From Paracoccaceae bacterium (GTDB lineage: Bacteria; Pseudomonadota; Alphaproteobacteria; Rhodobacterales; Rhodobacteraceae), in NCBI GenBank assembly GCA_020628545.1, contig JAHDEX010000023.1, forward strand, positions 1 through 57,482: DNA of 57,482 nt, given 5' to 3'. Below are positions 6,624-16,800 of this stretch, piece by piece (the first letter of the stretch is position 1; every line of letters starts with the position of its first letter). The translations under genes and the position numbers were made by a program. The notes beneath the pieces were generated by a model that made no database searches, was not told the origin of the DNA, and saw only the letters and a program-made list of their open reading frames with translations.

Positions 6624-9257
6624 TCACGCGTCGATATTGGCGTATTGGTTGCCGACCGTTGGCGCTTTCTTCGACCAGTCGCGCTTCACGCCAAGCACAA
6701 GCAGTGCTGCTGTCGCCACGAAGATCGACGAATAGGTCCCGATGAACACGCCCCACATCATCGCAAACACAAAGCCGCGGATCACGTCCCCACCCAATAC
6801 GAAGAGCGCGAGCAAAGCCAGCATTGTGGTGACCGAGGTCATCAACGTCCGGCTCAGCGTTTCGTTGATCGAGATGTTCAGGACCTCTTTCAGCGGGCGT
6901 TTCTTGTACTTGCGCAGGTTTTCCCGCACGCGGTCAAAGACGATCACCGTGTCGTTGATCGAGTAGCCCACGATGGTCAAAAGTGCTGCAATAATCGCAA
7001 GATCGAACTTGATCTGAAGTTCCGAGAAGATCCCAATGGTCAACACAACGTCATGCACCAAAGCAAGCACCGCACCCAACGCGAATTGCCATTCGAACCG
7101 TAGCCAGATGTAAATTAGGATCGCACCAACCGCCAAGGCGACAGCAATTGCCGCCGTGGTGATCAGTTCGCCTGAGACTTTCGGGCCGACAGATTCCACA
7201 GATGGGAAGGTCACTGTCGGATCGATGGCTTGCAAAGCACTCTGAACAGCATTGATGGTTTCTACTGCAACCGACTCCTGCCCGTCTTGCGCCTGAATAC
7301 GGATCATCGCGACATGCTGGTCTTCCGCAAAATTCGGGTCGAAGACTTCTGTGATCGAGACATCACCCAGTTCCAGAGGCGCGATCGCGTCACGGTATGC
7401 ACCGACATCAATTTGTTGCTCAGACTGCGTCCGGATCGAGGTACCTCCCTGGAAGTCGATCCCGAAGTTCAGCCCTTGATAGAGGAACGACCCAAAGGCG
7501 ATCACCACCATGAAGGCGGACATACCCAGCCAAAGACGTGCACGTGAGAAGAAATCAAACGACGTATGCTCCTTGACCAACCGAATGAAACCTTTGATTG
7601 GAAGCTCTTTCGGGCGCTTGCGTGAGAACCAGATAGCGATAATGGCTCGGGTGACAAACAACGCGGTAAAGACCGACGTGATGATCCCAAGCGCCAGCGT
7701 AATCGCAAACCCGCGCACTGGGCCGGAGCCTGCAAGGAACAAGATCGCTGCGGTGATGAATGTTGTTACGTTTGCATCAAGGATCGAAGACAAGGCCTTT
7801 TCATACCCCAGTTCAATCGCCCGTGCAGGGCCTTTGGAGGTCCGCATTTCCTCGCGTATTCGCTCAAAAACAACCACGTTCGCGTCAACCGCCATACCGA
7901 TGGTCAACACGATCCCTGCGATGCCCGGAAGTGTCAGGGTTGCGCCGATCAACGACAGCAACCCGAAGATCAGGCAAATGTTGATGATCAAAGCGACGTT
8001 CGCGAAAATGCCGAACAGTCCATATGACAGCGCCATATAGATCAGGATCGCAATCCCCGCGACGATGCAGGCGATCTGCCCCGCATCGATGGAGTCCTGT
8101 CCCAGTTCCGGCCCAATCGTCCGCTCTTCCAGGAAGGTCAGTTCCGCCGGCAAAGCACCGGCCCGCAGCAAGACCGCAAGGTTCGTCGATTCCTCGACCG
8201 AGAAATTCCCGGTGATAATCCCTGAACCGCCTGGGATGTGGCTTTGGATCGTGGGGGCACTGATCACCTCATCATCCAGCACAATCGCAAAGGGCGCACC
8301 GATGTTTTCCAACGTGTAGTCGCCGAACTTCCGGGCACCGGTTGGGTTGAAGTTGAAGTTCACCGCCGGGTTGTTGTTCTGATCAAACGACGGCTGCGCG
8401 TTTGTCAGCTCCTCACCAGTCACCACCGGCGTGCGTTCCAAGATGTAGAAAACACCCGGTTCATCCAGCGATGGGACCAACTCATTGCCGGAGCCGGGTG
8501 AAGCATTTGCATCGGTCACACGCCCAACAACCGGCTGGAACGTCAACTGCGCTGTCGTCCCGATCAGTTCTTTCACTTCTTCGGCAGACCCAATCCCGGG
8601 CACCTGGATCAGGATACGCGTGGCCCCCTGGCGCTGGATTGTCGGTTCCCGCGTACCGACCTCATCAATCCTGCGACGCACGATTTCAAGCGATTGCAGG
8701 ATCGTGCGCTCATCGACGGCCTGCCGTTCGGCATCTGACATCGTGACAGTCAGGATTTTCCCGTTTGCCGAGACATCTATGTTGCTGGCGCCAGCGCCGG
8801 TCAAACTCACAATCGGCTGGGCCAATCCGCGAACAAGTTCGAGGGCTCGGGCAACACCCGTTTCTTCGCCAATTGAAAAGCGCAAAATGTCTTCCGGCGC
8901 GTCCAAATCACGCTGCACAAACCCAACGACATCCCGTTCCGCAACAAGCGTATCGCGAATTTCCGGCCACATGCCGTCCATGACCGAGGCATAAACCTGC
9001 TCCACCTGCACTTCTGCCAGCAGATGCGCCCCGCCACGCAGGTCCAGTCCGAGGTTCACAAGACCCGACGGCAGGAAGGACGGCCAGGCCGCATAATCTG
9101 CTTCCAGCTCGGCCGATGACTGGCCGTTCTCAATGAACGCTGCCGCATCATTGTGCCGCTCCACGTCACCGTAGAAGGCATTTGGCATCGCCAGAACAAG
9201 GCCAACCACACAGGTCAGCCAAATCATCACCTGCTTGAATGCAGAGATCTGCAACAT
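6624..9257 (-). CDS. secDF: Protein translocase subunit SecDF (fused SecD and SecF)
   Basis: Membrane accessory of the Sec translocon that uses the proton gradient to pull substrates out on the periplasmic side. At 877 residues it is a continuous SecD-SecF fusion. The SecD half (to about 555) has an N-terminal helix, the DLRGGAHLL motif, a large periplasmic domain and five C-terminal helices including GMAVDANVVVFERIREE. The SecF half begins near KEHTSFDFFSRARLW and has GIDFQGGTSI and GYSINDTVIVFDRVREN. No stop or frameshift lies at the junction. A run of G's precedes ATG 9257. yajC is 26 bp upstream, matching the common yajC-secD-secF order. Confidence 0.95.
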   Translation of the reverse strand: MLQISAFKQVMIWLTCVVGLVLAMPNAFYGDVERHNDAAAFIENGQSSAELEADYAAWPSFLPSGLVNLGLDLRGGAHLLAEVQVEQVYASVMDGMWPEIRDTLVAERDVVGFVQRDLDAPEDILRFSIGEETGVARALELVRGLAQPIVSLTGAGASNIDVSANGKILTVTMSDAERQAVDERTILQSLEIVRRRIDEVGTREPTIQRQGATRILIQVPGIGSAEEVKELIGTTAQLTFQPVVGRVTDANASPGSGNELVPSLDEPGVFYILERTPVVTGEELTNAQPSFDQNNNPAVNFNFNPTGARKFGDYTLENIGAPFAIVLDDEVISAPTIQSHIPGGSGIITGNFSVEESTNLAVLLRAGALPAELTFLEERTIGPELGQDSIDAGQIACIVAGIAILIYMALSYGLFGIFANVALIINICLIFGLLSLIGATLTLPGIAGIVLTIGMAVDANVVVFERIREEMRTSKGPARAIELGYEKALSSILDANVTTFITAAILFLAGSGPVRGFAITLALGIITSVFTALFVTRAIIAIWFSRKRPKELPIKGFIRLVKEHTSFDFFSRARLWLGMSAFMVVIAFGSFLYQGLNFGIDFQGGTSIRTQSEQQIDVGAYRDAIAPLELGDVSITEVFDPNFAEDQHVAMIRIQAQDGQESVAVETINAVQSALQAIDPTVTFPSVESVGPKVSGELITTAAIAVALAVGAILIYIWLRFEWQFALGAVLALVHDVVLTIGIFSELQIKFDLAIIAALLTIVGYSINDTVIVFDRVRENLRKYKKRPLKEVLNISINETLSRTLMTSVTTMLALLALFVLGGDVIRGFVFAMMWGVFIGTYSSIFVATAALLVLGVKRDWSKKAPTVGNQYANIDA

Positions 9258-9283
9258 AACGTGCGGCCCCCTTGGCCAGTTGT

Positions 9284-9565
9284 TTACTTGGCCGGTTCGG
9301 TCTTGTTGAGAACGGTTGTGATGGTCGAGCGGACGACTTTCACAACAACGCCAGAGGCAATCTCAACCTCGATCTCGTTGCTGTCGTCTTTTACTTTCGT
9401 CACTTTGCCGATGACACCACCTTGCGTGACCACCTGATCGCCACGGCGCAGGGCCGCAACCATTTCCTGATGTTCTTTCAGCTTCTTTTGCTGTGGTCGG
9501 ATCAAAAGGAAGTACATGATCGCAAAGATCAGAAGAAGCGGAATAAGCGATTCAATACCCTGCAT
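9284..9565 (-). CDS. yajC: Preprotein translocase subunit YajC
   Basis: Small Sec accessory protein associated with SecDF. 93 residues with one N-terminal helix (LIPLLLIFAIMYFLLIRPQ), followed by the classic QQKKLKEHQEMVAALRRGD and a small cytoplasmic beta domain (GDQVVTQGGVIGKVTKV). First gene of the leftward secretion/ccm run, divergent from serS across 180 bp that must hold its promoter. GGGGACC precedes the ATG at 9565. Confidence 0.95.
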   Translation of the reverse strand: MQGIESLIPLLLIFAIMYFLLIRPQQKKLKEHQEMVAALRRGDQVVTQGGVIGKVTKVKDDSNEIEVEIASGVVVKVVRSTITTVLNKTEPAK

Positions 9566-9745
9566 TTAGGTCCCCGGTATCATTGTTTATTATGTCCTCA
9601 GCCGGTCAGGCTCAGGGTCGCGGCACATTAGGTGGCACACCTCAGAAACGCAACGCGATGCGCGCGCTTTTCGCAGTTCACACCACCCTTTCTTTGATGC
9701 ATATGGGGGCACGTTTTTGAAACGCCACCCAAATGGAGAAAGAAG

Positions 9746-11035
9746 ATGCACGATATCCGCATGATCCGTGACAATCCCGCAGCATTTGACGCTGCTTTGT
9801 CTCGCCGGGGTCTGGATGCCATGTCCTCCTCCATCCTGGAAATCGATGCCGCGCGCCGCGCCAAAATCGCCGCCGCCGAAGAGGCACAAGCGGCCGCCAA
9901 CAAGGCCGCCAAGGAGGTTGGTGCCGCCAAAGGGCGTGGCGATGAAGATGAATTCCAACGCCTTCGCGCGCTTGTCGCCGACAAGAAAGCAGAGATTGCC
10001 CAACTGAATGATGAGGCGAAAGCGGAAGATCAGCGTCTGACCGCGCTTTTGGCTGAAATTCCGAACTTGCCTTACGACGACGTGCCGGACGGTGCTGATG
10101 AGGCCGACAACGTCGAAGTGCGCAAATGGGGCGAGCCTGCCCGCATCAACAACGCCAAGGAACACTTCGAAATCCCTGCATGTGTTGATGGCCTGGACTT
10201 CGCAACAGCGGGAAAAACCTCTGGCTCGCGCTTCGTCTTCCAGCGCGGTGCCGTCGCGCGTGTGCACCGCGCCATCGCGCAATTCATGCTCGACGTGCAC
10301 ACCGAGGAAAACGGTTTGGAAGAGGTCAACTGCCCCGTCCTTGTGCGCGATGACGCGATGTATGGCACTGACAAATTGCCGAAGTTTGGCGACGACAGCT
10401 ATCAGACGACAAATGGCTGGTGGTTGATCCCGACCTCCGAAGTCACGCTGACCTATTCCGTTGCGAATGATGTGCTGGACGAGGCCCAATTGCCGCGCCG
10501 GATGACGGCGCACACGCTGTGTTTCCGGTCGGAGGCCGGATCTGCCGGGCGCGATACTGCGGGTATGCTGCGTCAGCATCAGTTCGAAAAGGTTGAGATG
10601 GTGACGATCTGTCACCCCGATCACTCGGACGACGAACAAAAGCGGATGCTGCGTTGTGCAGAAGACATCCTTGAGCGGCTCGACATCCCCTACCGCACGG
10701 TGATCCTCTGCACCGGCGACATGGGTTTTGGCGCACGCCGGACCTACGACATCGAAGCCTGGCTTCCGGGGCAGAACGCCTATCGCGAGATTTCCTCTGT
10801 CTCAACAACCGGCGACTTTCAGGCCCGCCGGATGAACGCGCGCTTCAAACCCGCCGATGGCGGCAAGCCGCAATTCGTCCATACGCTCAACGGTTCTGGC
10901 CTCGCGGTCGGTCGCGCGTTAATCGCAGTGTTGGAAAATGGTCAGCAAGAGAACGGCTCTGTCACTCTGCCAACCGCATTACATCCATACCTGCGCGGCA
11001 AAACTACAATCAGCGCCACCGGTGACCTGATCTGA
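9746..11035 (+). CDS. serS: Serine--tRNA ligase
   Basis: Charges tRNA-Ser (and tRNA-Sec where present) with serine in the cytoplasm. 429 residues, normal for the family. The N-terminal arm (about residues 30-100) is the long Ala/Lys/Glu coiled coil that grips the tRNA. Class II motif 2 is [15 protein letters not shown] with HQFEKVE, and motif 3 is [17 protein letters not shown]. The start at ATG 9746 is supported by GGAGAAAG just upstream and the typical [11 protein letters not shown] terminus. Monocistronic by appearance, with a hairpin terminator just after the stop. Confidence 0.97.
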   Translation: MHDIRMIRDNPAAFDAALSRRGLDAMSSSILEIDAARRAKIAAAEEAQAAANKAAKEVGAAKGRGDEDEFQRLRALVADKKAEIAQLNDEAKAEDQRLTALLAEIPNLPYDDVPDGADEADNVEVRKWGEPARINNAKEHFEIPACVDGLDFATAGKTSGSRFVFQRGAVARVHRAIAQFMLDVHTEENGLEEVNCPVLVRDDAMYGTDKLPKFGDDSYQTTNGWWLIPTSEVTLTYSVANDVLDEAQLPRRMTAHTLCFRSEAGSAGRDTAGMLRQHQFEKVEMVTICHPDHSDDEQKRMLRCAEDILERLDIPYRTVILCTGDMGFGARRTYDIEAWLPGQNAYREISSVSTTGDFQARRMNARFKPADGGKPQFVHTLNGSGLAVGRALIAVLENGQQENGSVTLPTALHPYLRGKTTISATGDLI

Positions 11036-11041
11036 AACATC

Positions 11042-11072
11042 GGCGGAAGGGCACTGCCCTTCCGCCTTCTTC
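11042..11072 (+). terminator. Intrinsic terminator of serS
   Basis: Perfect 10-bp stem GGCGGAAGGG/CCCTTCCGCC (11042-11051 and 11057-11066) with a five-base loop, followed by a T-rich TTCTTCTT stretch and then CTCAAAATACC. It starts 7 bases after the serS stop. From memory, this kind of GC stem followed by TTCTTCTTGCTC...AAATAC is common at gene ends in Rhodobacterales; that comparison was not checked here. Confidence 0.8.
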
Positions 11073-11192
11073 TTGCTCAAAATACCTCCCCGCCGGAGGC
11101 GTCCCGCAGTCACCGCAATTGCAACATCGGCGTGACCAAATCCAAAAAATGTCGTGCGCCCGGCACGGGCGCTCAATTGGATCAAATCCCAG

Positions 11193-12383
11193 TCATGGCG
11201 GGGTCAGCGGTGCACCGGTGATGGCGCGCTGGATCGCGTCCATCACTTTTGACAGGCTTGCCGGGCGGTAAGCAGCGTCCGATCTGATACGGTCTTCAGT
11301 AAATGCAGCGACGTCCGCGATCCGATCAGGACCGTCACGGTCCTTCGTCAATACGCGCAGGGCCTTTTTCGCAAATCCCGCACTGGCGGTATTGACCAGG
11401 ACCTCGCGGACGTTGGTGTTGCGTGCAATTTCGTCAAGCTTTTCCTGCCGCATCTCAAGCCCGGCTGCTTGCGCTCCAGCCGCAATCCACGCGAAGGTCG
11501 CAGATGACAATCCATCCCTTTCGCCGCCGCCGCCAACAGATCCATGATCGCCCGGAAACCACTCCTGCCGGTATGGCCAGTGATCGCGCTGATTGGGGTC
11601 AAGCGACACGTCCTCCTCGTCGGCCAAGGCCAGCTTATTTAACCGCTCCAGATTATCCCACAGCGTCGGCGGAAACGTTTTGCGGCGCTCGTCGAGAGCT
11701 ACGGCATGGCGCGCCGACGTGACGCTTCTTGACAAGGAAAGGTCATGAAACGCGTATTTGCGGTTCAGAAATGGTGCCATCGCAAGAAAACCCGGCACAC
11801 CCAACGCGCCAACTGTGTCCCAAACCCCGAGATAGGCGAGTTCCAGACGGACGCACATCCCGGGCGCCGTCTTTTCACGCCAGTTCCACTCGGCATCACT
11901 TGTCGCCGTAAAAGGCGAAAATTCCGACCGGAACAGAAAGCTGTCGGGATCATCAGGTTTTGTATCTGCACTGCGGGAGCGATAACGCGCAATGGCTTTG
12001 TGGATCTCGCCAACCCGGTCTCTTGGTGGGATGCCACAAGATCGGATAAGCCCCGCAAGCGACCGCGCGGTGTAGCCGCCGCGCGAGAACCCAAAGATAA
12101 AGACCTCGTCCCCCGGCTCGTAGCAGAACACCAACGCCCGATAGGCGTCTTCGATGTTGCGCGTCAGGCCCCAGCCAAAGGCACCGCCGCCAATCGTATC
12201 CATTTTCCGCGCGAGCCAGCTTGCCCCCGCGCCCGAGCCCACGCCGCGTTGGTAGATGACCTGCTGTTTGCGTCCATCTTCCGCGCTCAGTCGCACGGCT
12301 TGCGCCATGCGCACAACGTTTGTCGGGTGCGGCGCGTCATCTCGGTTCCATGTGCCGTCGCAAAAGATTGCAATCCGCTTCAT
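11193..12383 (-). CDS. DUF2235 domain-containing alpha/beta hydrolase
   Basis: A 396-residue protein of the DUF2235 family, which includes fungal and bacterial proteins related to Tle1-type phospholipase effectors. N-terminal IAIFCDGTWNRDDAP is the family signature. The nucleophile elbow GFSRGGYTARSLAGLI has the GxSxG serine. FPGDHGSVGGGG matches the motif that carries an acid/histidine of the catalytic triad. No signal peptide and no membrane helix, so likely cytosolic or exported by a specialised route. No VgrG, Hcp or immunity-like gene is adjacent, so a type VI effector role is not supported. GGAGG sits 5 bases before the ATG at 12383. The substrate is unknown. Confidence 0.85.
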   Translation of the reverse strand: MKRIAIFCDGTWNRDDAPHPTNVVRMAQAVRLSAEDGRKQQVIYQRGVGSGAGASWLARKMDTIGGGAFGWGLTRNIEDAYRALVFCYEPGDEVFIFGFSRGGYTARSLAGLIRSCGIPPRDRVGEIHKAIARYRSRSADTKPDDPDSFLFRSEFSPFTATSDAEWNWREKTAPGMCVRLELAYLGVWDTVGALGVPGFLAMAPFLNRKYAFHDLSLSRSVTSARHAVALDERRKTFPPTLWDNLERLNKLALADEEDVSLDPNQRDHWPYRQEWFPGDHGSVGGGGERDGLSSATFAWIAAGAQAAGLEMRQEKLDEIARNTNVREVLVNTASAGFAKKALRVLTKDRDGPDRIADVAAFTEDRIRSDAAYRPASLSKVMDAIQRAITGAPLTPP

Positions 12384-12490
12384 TCAAACCTCCTGTGGTT
12401 GTGGACAGATTTCGCGAAAGCTGACGCAGGGGCAAGTCAGCAATCCCTGACCATTTTTGAACTTTTTCGGCGGATGCGAGTATTACGGGT

Positions 12491-13210
12491 ATGTTCTATG
12501 CAGTCCTGACCCTGATTTTCACGGTGACGTTCGTCATCTCGCCCGCCTTCACGACCTTTACCGGTTTTGAGGCGAACCAACTGCCAATCCCGCAAATCAA
12601 TCCGCCGATCCAGCCCGCCGGATATGCCTTTGGGATCTGGGGTCTAATTTACGCTTGGCTGCTTATCTCGGCAATCTTTGGGATCGTGAAACGCAGCGAT
12701 GACCCAGCTTGGGAAGAACCGCGCAAAGACCTGATCGTCAGCCTTGCCATCGGGACACCCTGGCTTTGGGTTGCAACGCAAAGCGCGATTTGGGCCACAA
12801 TCTTGATAATCGTCATGGCGATCTTTGCCATCCGCGCGATGTTCAAGGCGCCGCGACTGTTCGATCGCTGGCTCTTTCAGGCGCCAGTCGCGATCTACGC
12901 AGGTTGGCTGACTGCCGCCTCCTTTGTCTCGCTGGGGTCAACGCTTGCTGGCTACGGCATCCTGCTGAACAGTTGGGGGTGGGCTATCGTCGGCATTAGT
13001 GGAGCGCTGATCGTGACGACATGGGCGTTTTGGCAGCGGCCATCCGCGCCGGAGTATCTGGCTGCAGTCATCTGGGCACTCGTCGGCATCGTTGTGGCCA
13101 ACCAGACAGAGACAATCAGCGTCAGCTATCTCGCGAGTGCGGGGATCATGATCCTGCTGGTTCTCGTCCCAATGGGTTACTTCAACGCTCGTAAGATCCG
13201 GGTTTCTTAA
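12491..13210 (+). CDS. TspO/MBR-like tryptophan-rich membrane protein
   Basis: A 239-residue polytopic membrane protein with about seven hydrophobic segments. [17 protein letters not shown] resembles the helix-2 region of TspO/tryptophan-rich sensory proteins, and tryptophans are frequent in the predicted helices. It is longer than classical five-helix TspO (about 160 residues), so it belongs to a longer relative of that family. In classical members TspO binds tetrapyrroles; whether this one does is not shown. It is divergent from the DUF2235 gene. Its 3' end overlaps the 3' end of der by 29 bp (13182-13210), leaving no room for a separate terminator. Confidence 0.65.
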   Translation: MFYAVLTLIFTVTFVISPAFTTFTGFEANQLPIPQINPPIQPAGYAFGIWGLIYAWLLISAIFGIVKRSDDPAWEEPRKDLIVSLAIGTPWLWVATQSAIWATILIIVMAIFAIRAMFKAPRLFDRWLFQAPVAIYAGWLTAASFVSLGSTLAGYGILLNSWGWAIVGISGALIVTTWAFWQRPSAPEYLAAVIWALVGIVVANQTETISVSYLASAGIMILLVLVPMGYFNARKIRVS

Positions 13211-14648
13211 GGTGCTTTGACAAGCGCGATGGCTGAGACGACTTTTTGTCCTTGTAAGGGTTCTTGTCGCCCTGATCGCGCAAGTAGAGCCGCACTGGAG
13301 TACCTGGCATGTCAAAGTCTGTGCGCAATCCGTTGATCAGATACCGGCGATAGCTTTCGGGCACCTGATCTGGAAAGCTCGTCATAACCACAAACGCTGG
13401 TGGTCGCGTTTTGACCTGTGTCGCGTAGCGCATCTTGATCCGCCGGCCGCCCGGAGCGGGCGGTGGGTGCTGTTCCAGCATGCCCGTTAGCCACCGGTTC
13501 AGCTGAGCCGTCGTCACACGGCGGTTCCACACTTCATGCGCCCGCATGATGGCCTCTTGCAGCCTATCCAATCCGCGCCCTGTTTTGGCTGAGACCGTGA
13601 CCAGTGGCGCGCCTTTCAACTGCGGCAGCAGGCGGGCGAAGGACTCTTTGAGTTCCTTCAGCTTTGCCTGCTTCTCATCCTCGGCATCCCATTTGTTGAC
13701 CGCCACAACGACAGCACGCCCTTCGCGCTCGGCCAGATCGGCAATCCGCAGGTCCTGCTGTTCGAACGGAATGCTCGCATCAAGCAAAACCACCACGACT
13801 TCGGCGAATTTCACTGCTCTCAAACCATCTGAGACAGAAAGCTTTTCGATCTTTTCCTGAACTTTCGCCTTTTTGCGCATCCCGGCAGTGTCGAAGATCC
13901 GCATGGGGACGCCGTTCCAGTCCTGCTGGACCGAGATCGCGTCCCGCGTGATCCCAGCCTCGGGCCCAGTCAGCAAACGCTCTTCACCGATGATCTTGTT
14001 TATGAGGGTAGACTTGCCTGCGTTTGGGCGTCCCACAACGGCGATCTGCAGGGGCCGACTGCGTGTCGGTACGCGGGCAGCCTCTTCGGCGTCGTCATCA
14101 TCGCTGACGTCCACATCGACCTCAGGCGCATCGGCATCTGCCCGCCCTTCCAAACCCTCTGCGATAGGGCGGAGAGCGATCAGCAAATCGGTGATCCCTT
14201 CGCCGTGTTCAGCGGACAGGCGGATCGGCTCTCCCAAGCCGAGCGAGAACGCCTCAAATAAAGTCGCATCAGCGGCTTTGCCTTCGGCCTTGTTCGCCGC
14301 GAGGATGACATTGGCGTTCTTCTTTCGTAGGATCTCAGCAAACATCTGGTCCGCCGGAAGCAGACCCGCACGCGCGTCGATCATGAAAAGGCAGACATCA
14401 GCCATCTCCACCGCGCGTTCAGTCAAACGGCGCATCCGCCCTTGCAGGCTATCGTCGGTCGCGTCTTCCAGACCCGCAGAATCAATCACTGTGAATCGCA
14501 GGTCTGCGATCCGGCCCTGCCCCTCGCGCAGGTCGCGGGTCACGCCAGGCTGATCATCGACCAAAGCGAGCTTCTTGCCGACCAAGCGGTTGAAAAGGGT
14601 CGATTTTCCCACGTTTGGGCGGCCAACGATGGCAAGGGTGAAGGTCAT
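13182..14648 (-). CDS. der: Ribosome biogenesis GTPase Der (EngA)
   Basis: Essential double-domain GTPase acting in 50S subunit maturation. 488 residues. GTPase domain 1 has GRPNVGKST (residues 9-17), DSAGLED and NKAEG. Domain 2 has [20 protein letters not shown] and NKWD. The C-terminal KH-like domain follows ([12 protein letters not shown]) with a basic tail. An acidic linker ([14 protein letters not shown]) separates the G domains. The start at ATG 14648 has AGGAGAG upstream; an in-frame start farther upstream would add unrelated residues. It lies 39 bp downstream of bamB, the E. coli yfgM-bamB-der order. Confidence 0.97.
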   Translation of the reverse strand: MTFTLAIVGRPNVGKSTLFNRLVGKKLALVDDQPGVTRDLREGQGRIADLRFTVIDSAGLEDATDDSLQGRMRRLTERAVEMADVCLFMIDARAGLLPADQMFAEILRKKNANVILAANKAEGKAADATLFEAFSLGLGEPIRLSAEHGEGITDLLIALRPIAEGLEGRADADAPEVDVDVSDDDDAEEAARVPTRSRPLQIAVVGRPNAGKSTLINKIIGEERLLTGPEAGITRDAISVQQDWNGVPMRIFDTAGMRKKAKVQEKIEKLSVSDGLRAVKFAEVVVVLLDASIPFEQQDLRIADLAEREGRAVVVAVNKWDAEDEKQAKLKELKESFARLLPQLKGAPLVTVSAKTGRGLDRLQEAIMRAHEVWNRRVTTAQLNRWLTGMLEQHPPPAPGGRRIKMRYATQVKTRPPAFVVMTSFPDQVPESYRRYLINGLRTDFDMPGTPVRLYLRDQGDKNPYKDKKSSQPSRLSKHLKKPGSYER

Positions 14649-14687
14649 GGTGTGCTCTCCTGACCGGCAGATCACCTCATGCGGTGC

Positions 14688-15992
14688 TTACCGGAAAGCG
14701 TGCAATTGCCCGTTTTTGCCGACGACGTAAAGGGTCTGTCCCGCAACAACCGGATTTGACGCGGCGCCGCCCGGAATCTCAAAGCTGCCCACAAGGTTGC
14801 CTGACACCGGATCAAACTGGCGCACCAGCCCGTCAGAAGACGCCACGATTAAGCGGCCACCTGCGAGGACCGGGCCGTAATGTGCCACGACCTCATTCGA
14901 TTCACGGAAGAACCCTCCGCTGCCTTCCACAAGCCCCGTTAGCTGCACACGCCAAATCGCCGTGCCATTGTCCTTGCTGAGGCGGATCAGTTCATTGATG
15001 TCATTGATCGCAAAGAGAGAGTTGCCGGCCGGCCAGACAGGGCTGATCGCACCATCACGTGCGGTCCAGACGCGATCGCCGGTATCAAGTTCAAGTGCCA
15101 CGATTTGTCCGGCAAAGTTGCCAGCATAGACCCGGTTGCCATCGATGACGGGATCACCAGCAATATCACTGATGGTCGCCGCAGCAGAGCCGATGCGCGC
15201 CCCGCTCACAACAGTCGACCAACGCTGCAGGCCACCTTGGCGGAAGGTTGCGATAACCTCACCAGACGGGAATGGGAAAACAGCGAGCTGGTCATTGACC
15301 GCAACACCGGCGCCGCCACCGAATACGCCAACGGCTGGCGTGGCAAAGACCTGCCAGCGAATGCGCCCGTTCTCAACCTCCAGCGCCCACCCGGTTCCGT
15401 CTCGACCGACGATGTAAGCCAAGTCACCAAAAACGGTGGGCGCAGAGGCGCCAGGTGCGTCGAGGTCCTGTGTCCAGATTTCACCACCCGTGGCAGCGTC
15501 GAGCATGATCACTTCACCGAAGCCGGTGGTGACAAAGACACGGCCATTGCTGACCGCAATCCCACCGCCGGACGCATCATTGGCGTCGTCGCTGCCGGGC
15601 GTCACGTTGCGCGACCACACGGTGGCACCGTTCACAGCTGTTGCCGTCACGGTCGCGCGGGCATCAAGTGTGTAGATCACACCGTTGTCGACAACGGGAT
15701 CCGCCGTGATCCGCGCGCGCAGGCTGTCACCTTCGCCAACATTGGTCGAAAACAGAGGCTGAGGCGCAGCCGAAAGAGCCGGATGGGTCAGTTTATGCTG
15801 TGCTGTGCCGCTGCGATGCGTCCAGGACGCGTTCGCCTGCTGCGCGGGCAGAGAAATTGGCAAAGCCTGATTGACCGTGACATCCTGAGGCCGGATGTCG
15901 AAACGTTCGCCAGGAAGAATAACGTCCTGTTCGCCACAAGCGACCAAGAGGGCAAATGCGCAAATCGCACCGATCCGGAATGTCCCTGTCAC
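14688..15992 (-). CDS. bamB: Outer-membrane assembly lipoprotein BamB-like (PQQ-type beta-propeller)
   Basis: Likely the BamB component of the beta-barrel assembly machinery, anchored at the periplasmic face of the outer membrane. 434 residues. Signal peptide with lipobox LLVAC (Cys near residue 19), then repeated beta-propeller blades of the PQQ type, each with patterns like A..G..VWSR, ..GGEIWTQDL, ..GDRVWTA and ..NGTAIWRVQL. The start is GTG at 15992 with AAAGGGGC about 8 bases upstream. Position between a YfgM-like protein and der supports BamB over a dehydrogenase-type PQQ protein, and no dehydrogenase active-site motif is visible. Confidence 0.88.
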   Translation of the reverse strand: MTGTFRIGAICAFALLVACGEQDVILPGERFDIRPQDVTVNQALPISLPAQQANASWTHRSGTAQHKLTHPALSAAPQPLFSTNVGEGDSLRARITADPVVDNGVIYTLDARATVTATAVNGATVWSRNVTPGSDDANDASGGGIAVSNGRVFVTTGFGEVIMLDAATGGEIWTQDLDAPGASAPTVFGDLAYIVGRDGTGWALEVENGRIRWQVFATPAVGVFGGGAGVAVNDQLAVFPFPSGEVIATFRQGGLQRWSTVVSGARIGSAAATISDIAGDPVIDGNRVYAGNFAGQIVALELDTGDRVWTARDGAISPVWPAGNSLFAINDINELIRLSKDNGTAIWRVQLTGLVEGSGGFFRESNEVVAHYGPVLAGGRLIVASSDGLVRQFDPVSGNLVGSFEIPGGAASNPVVAGQTLYVVGKNGQLHAFR

Positions 15993-16030
15993 CGTTCTAG
16001 CCCCTTTTGCCGTCTTTTTCTTATTTGGTC

Positions 16031-16705
16031 TTATTCGCTCGCGCCTTCGGAAGTGGCCGGTTCCGGCTCTTCTCCCAGGGCCACAATCAATGTTTGGGAC
16101 CTGTCGCGCAAGCCCCGCGTCACTTCCGCATCTTCGATGATACCGCGCAGCGTCTCAATTGCCGCATCGGTATTGCCATCGGCAATGTCCAATAGGGCCA
16201 ATTGCTCTTGCGCCAACAGGCGGAATGGCAAGCCCGGTGAAGCAAGCGATTGCAGCGTCTGGCGTCGCTCTGCCGGGTCTGAGCCTTCAACGTCGATCAA
16301 GGTGCTCTTGAAGACCGCAACATCGCGATAAATTTGCGGTACCTCGAGATTGTTGGATAGGGCCGTCAAAGTCGCCAGCGCCGCGTCTCCGTCACCGGCT
16401 TCCTGCTGGGCCGCAGCTGTCAGCAAGGCCACCACGGCGGCATCCGCGCCGTCAGCAGGCACCTCTGTGAGAAGTTGCGCCTGCATTTCCATGTCTGTTT
16501 CGTTCAAGGCAGCGAGCAAGGCATCGCCGGTGGCTTCCGCTGCAGCCCGGTCCTGCGCCTTGGTCCATTCCACGTAACCAGCGCCACCGACCAAGCCGAC
16601 AATCAGCAGAACGGCAATCCACCCATAGCGTTTGACGTAACCATAAAGCGCGTCCTTGCGGACCTCTTCAGATACTTCGCTAATGAAACTATCGGTATCG
16701 CTCAC
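16031..16705 (-). CDS. YfgM-like tetratricopeptide membrane protein
   Basis: A 224-residue protein with a short cytoplasmic N terminus, one membrane helix at about residues 30-46 (IAVLLIVGLVGGAGYVEW) and a periplasmic alanine-rich helical TPR-like domain. This matches YfgM (Tetratricopeptide_9), a partner of SecYEG and PpiD in periplasmic chaperoning. Located 38 bp upstream of bamB, as yfgM is in E. coli. The C-terminal tail is Glu/Ser-rich. The start appears to be GTG at 16705, giving MSDTDSFISEVSEEV; no ATG lies nearby in frame with the conserved region intact. Function is inferred from family and synteny. Confidence 0.83.
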   Translation of the reverse strand: MSDTDSFISEVSEEVRKDALYGYVKRYGWIAVLLIVGLVGGAGYVEWTKAQDRAAAEATGDALLAALNETDMEMQAQLLTEVPADGADAAVVALLTAAAQQEAGDGDAALATLTALSNNLEVPQIYRDVAVFKSTLIDVEGSDPAERRQTLQSLASPGLPFRLLAQEQLALLDIADGNTDAAIETLRGIIEDAEVTRGLRDRSQTLIVALGEEPEPATSEGASE

Positions 16706-16800
16706 CCCTGCCCCGCTTTTCTCCGTGTCGGCATGTCGTGCCGCTTTGCCGCGCGTTCATATCTTGATCCGGCCAGTATTGCCAAGTGTTTCCGCACGGT

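Noticed and set aside
9590-10639. Open frame of about 349 codons antisense to serS
   Set aside because: Covers the serS N-terminal region and its upstream gap, no recognisable motif; a shadow frame.
11193-12383. DUF2235 protein as a type VI secretion effector
   Set aside because: No VgrG, Hcp, PAAR or immunity-like gene in the surroundings.
15105-16331. Open frame of about 408 codons antisense to bamB and the YfgM-like gene
   Set aside because: Spans two real genes on the other strand with a low-complexity product; a shadow frame.
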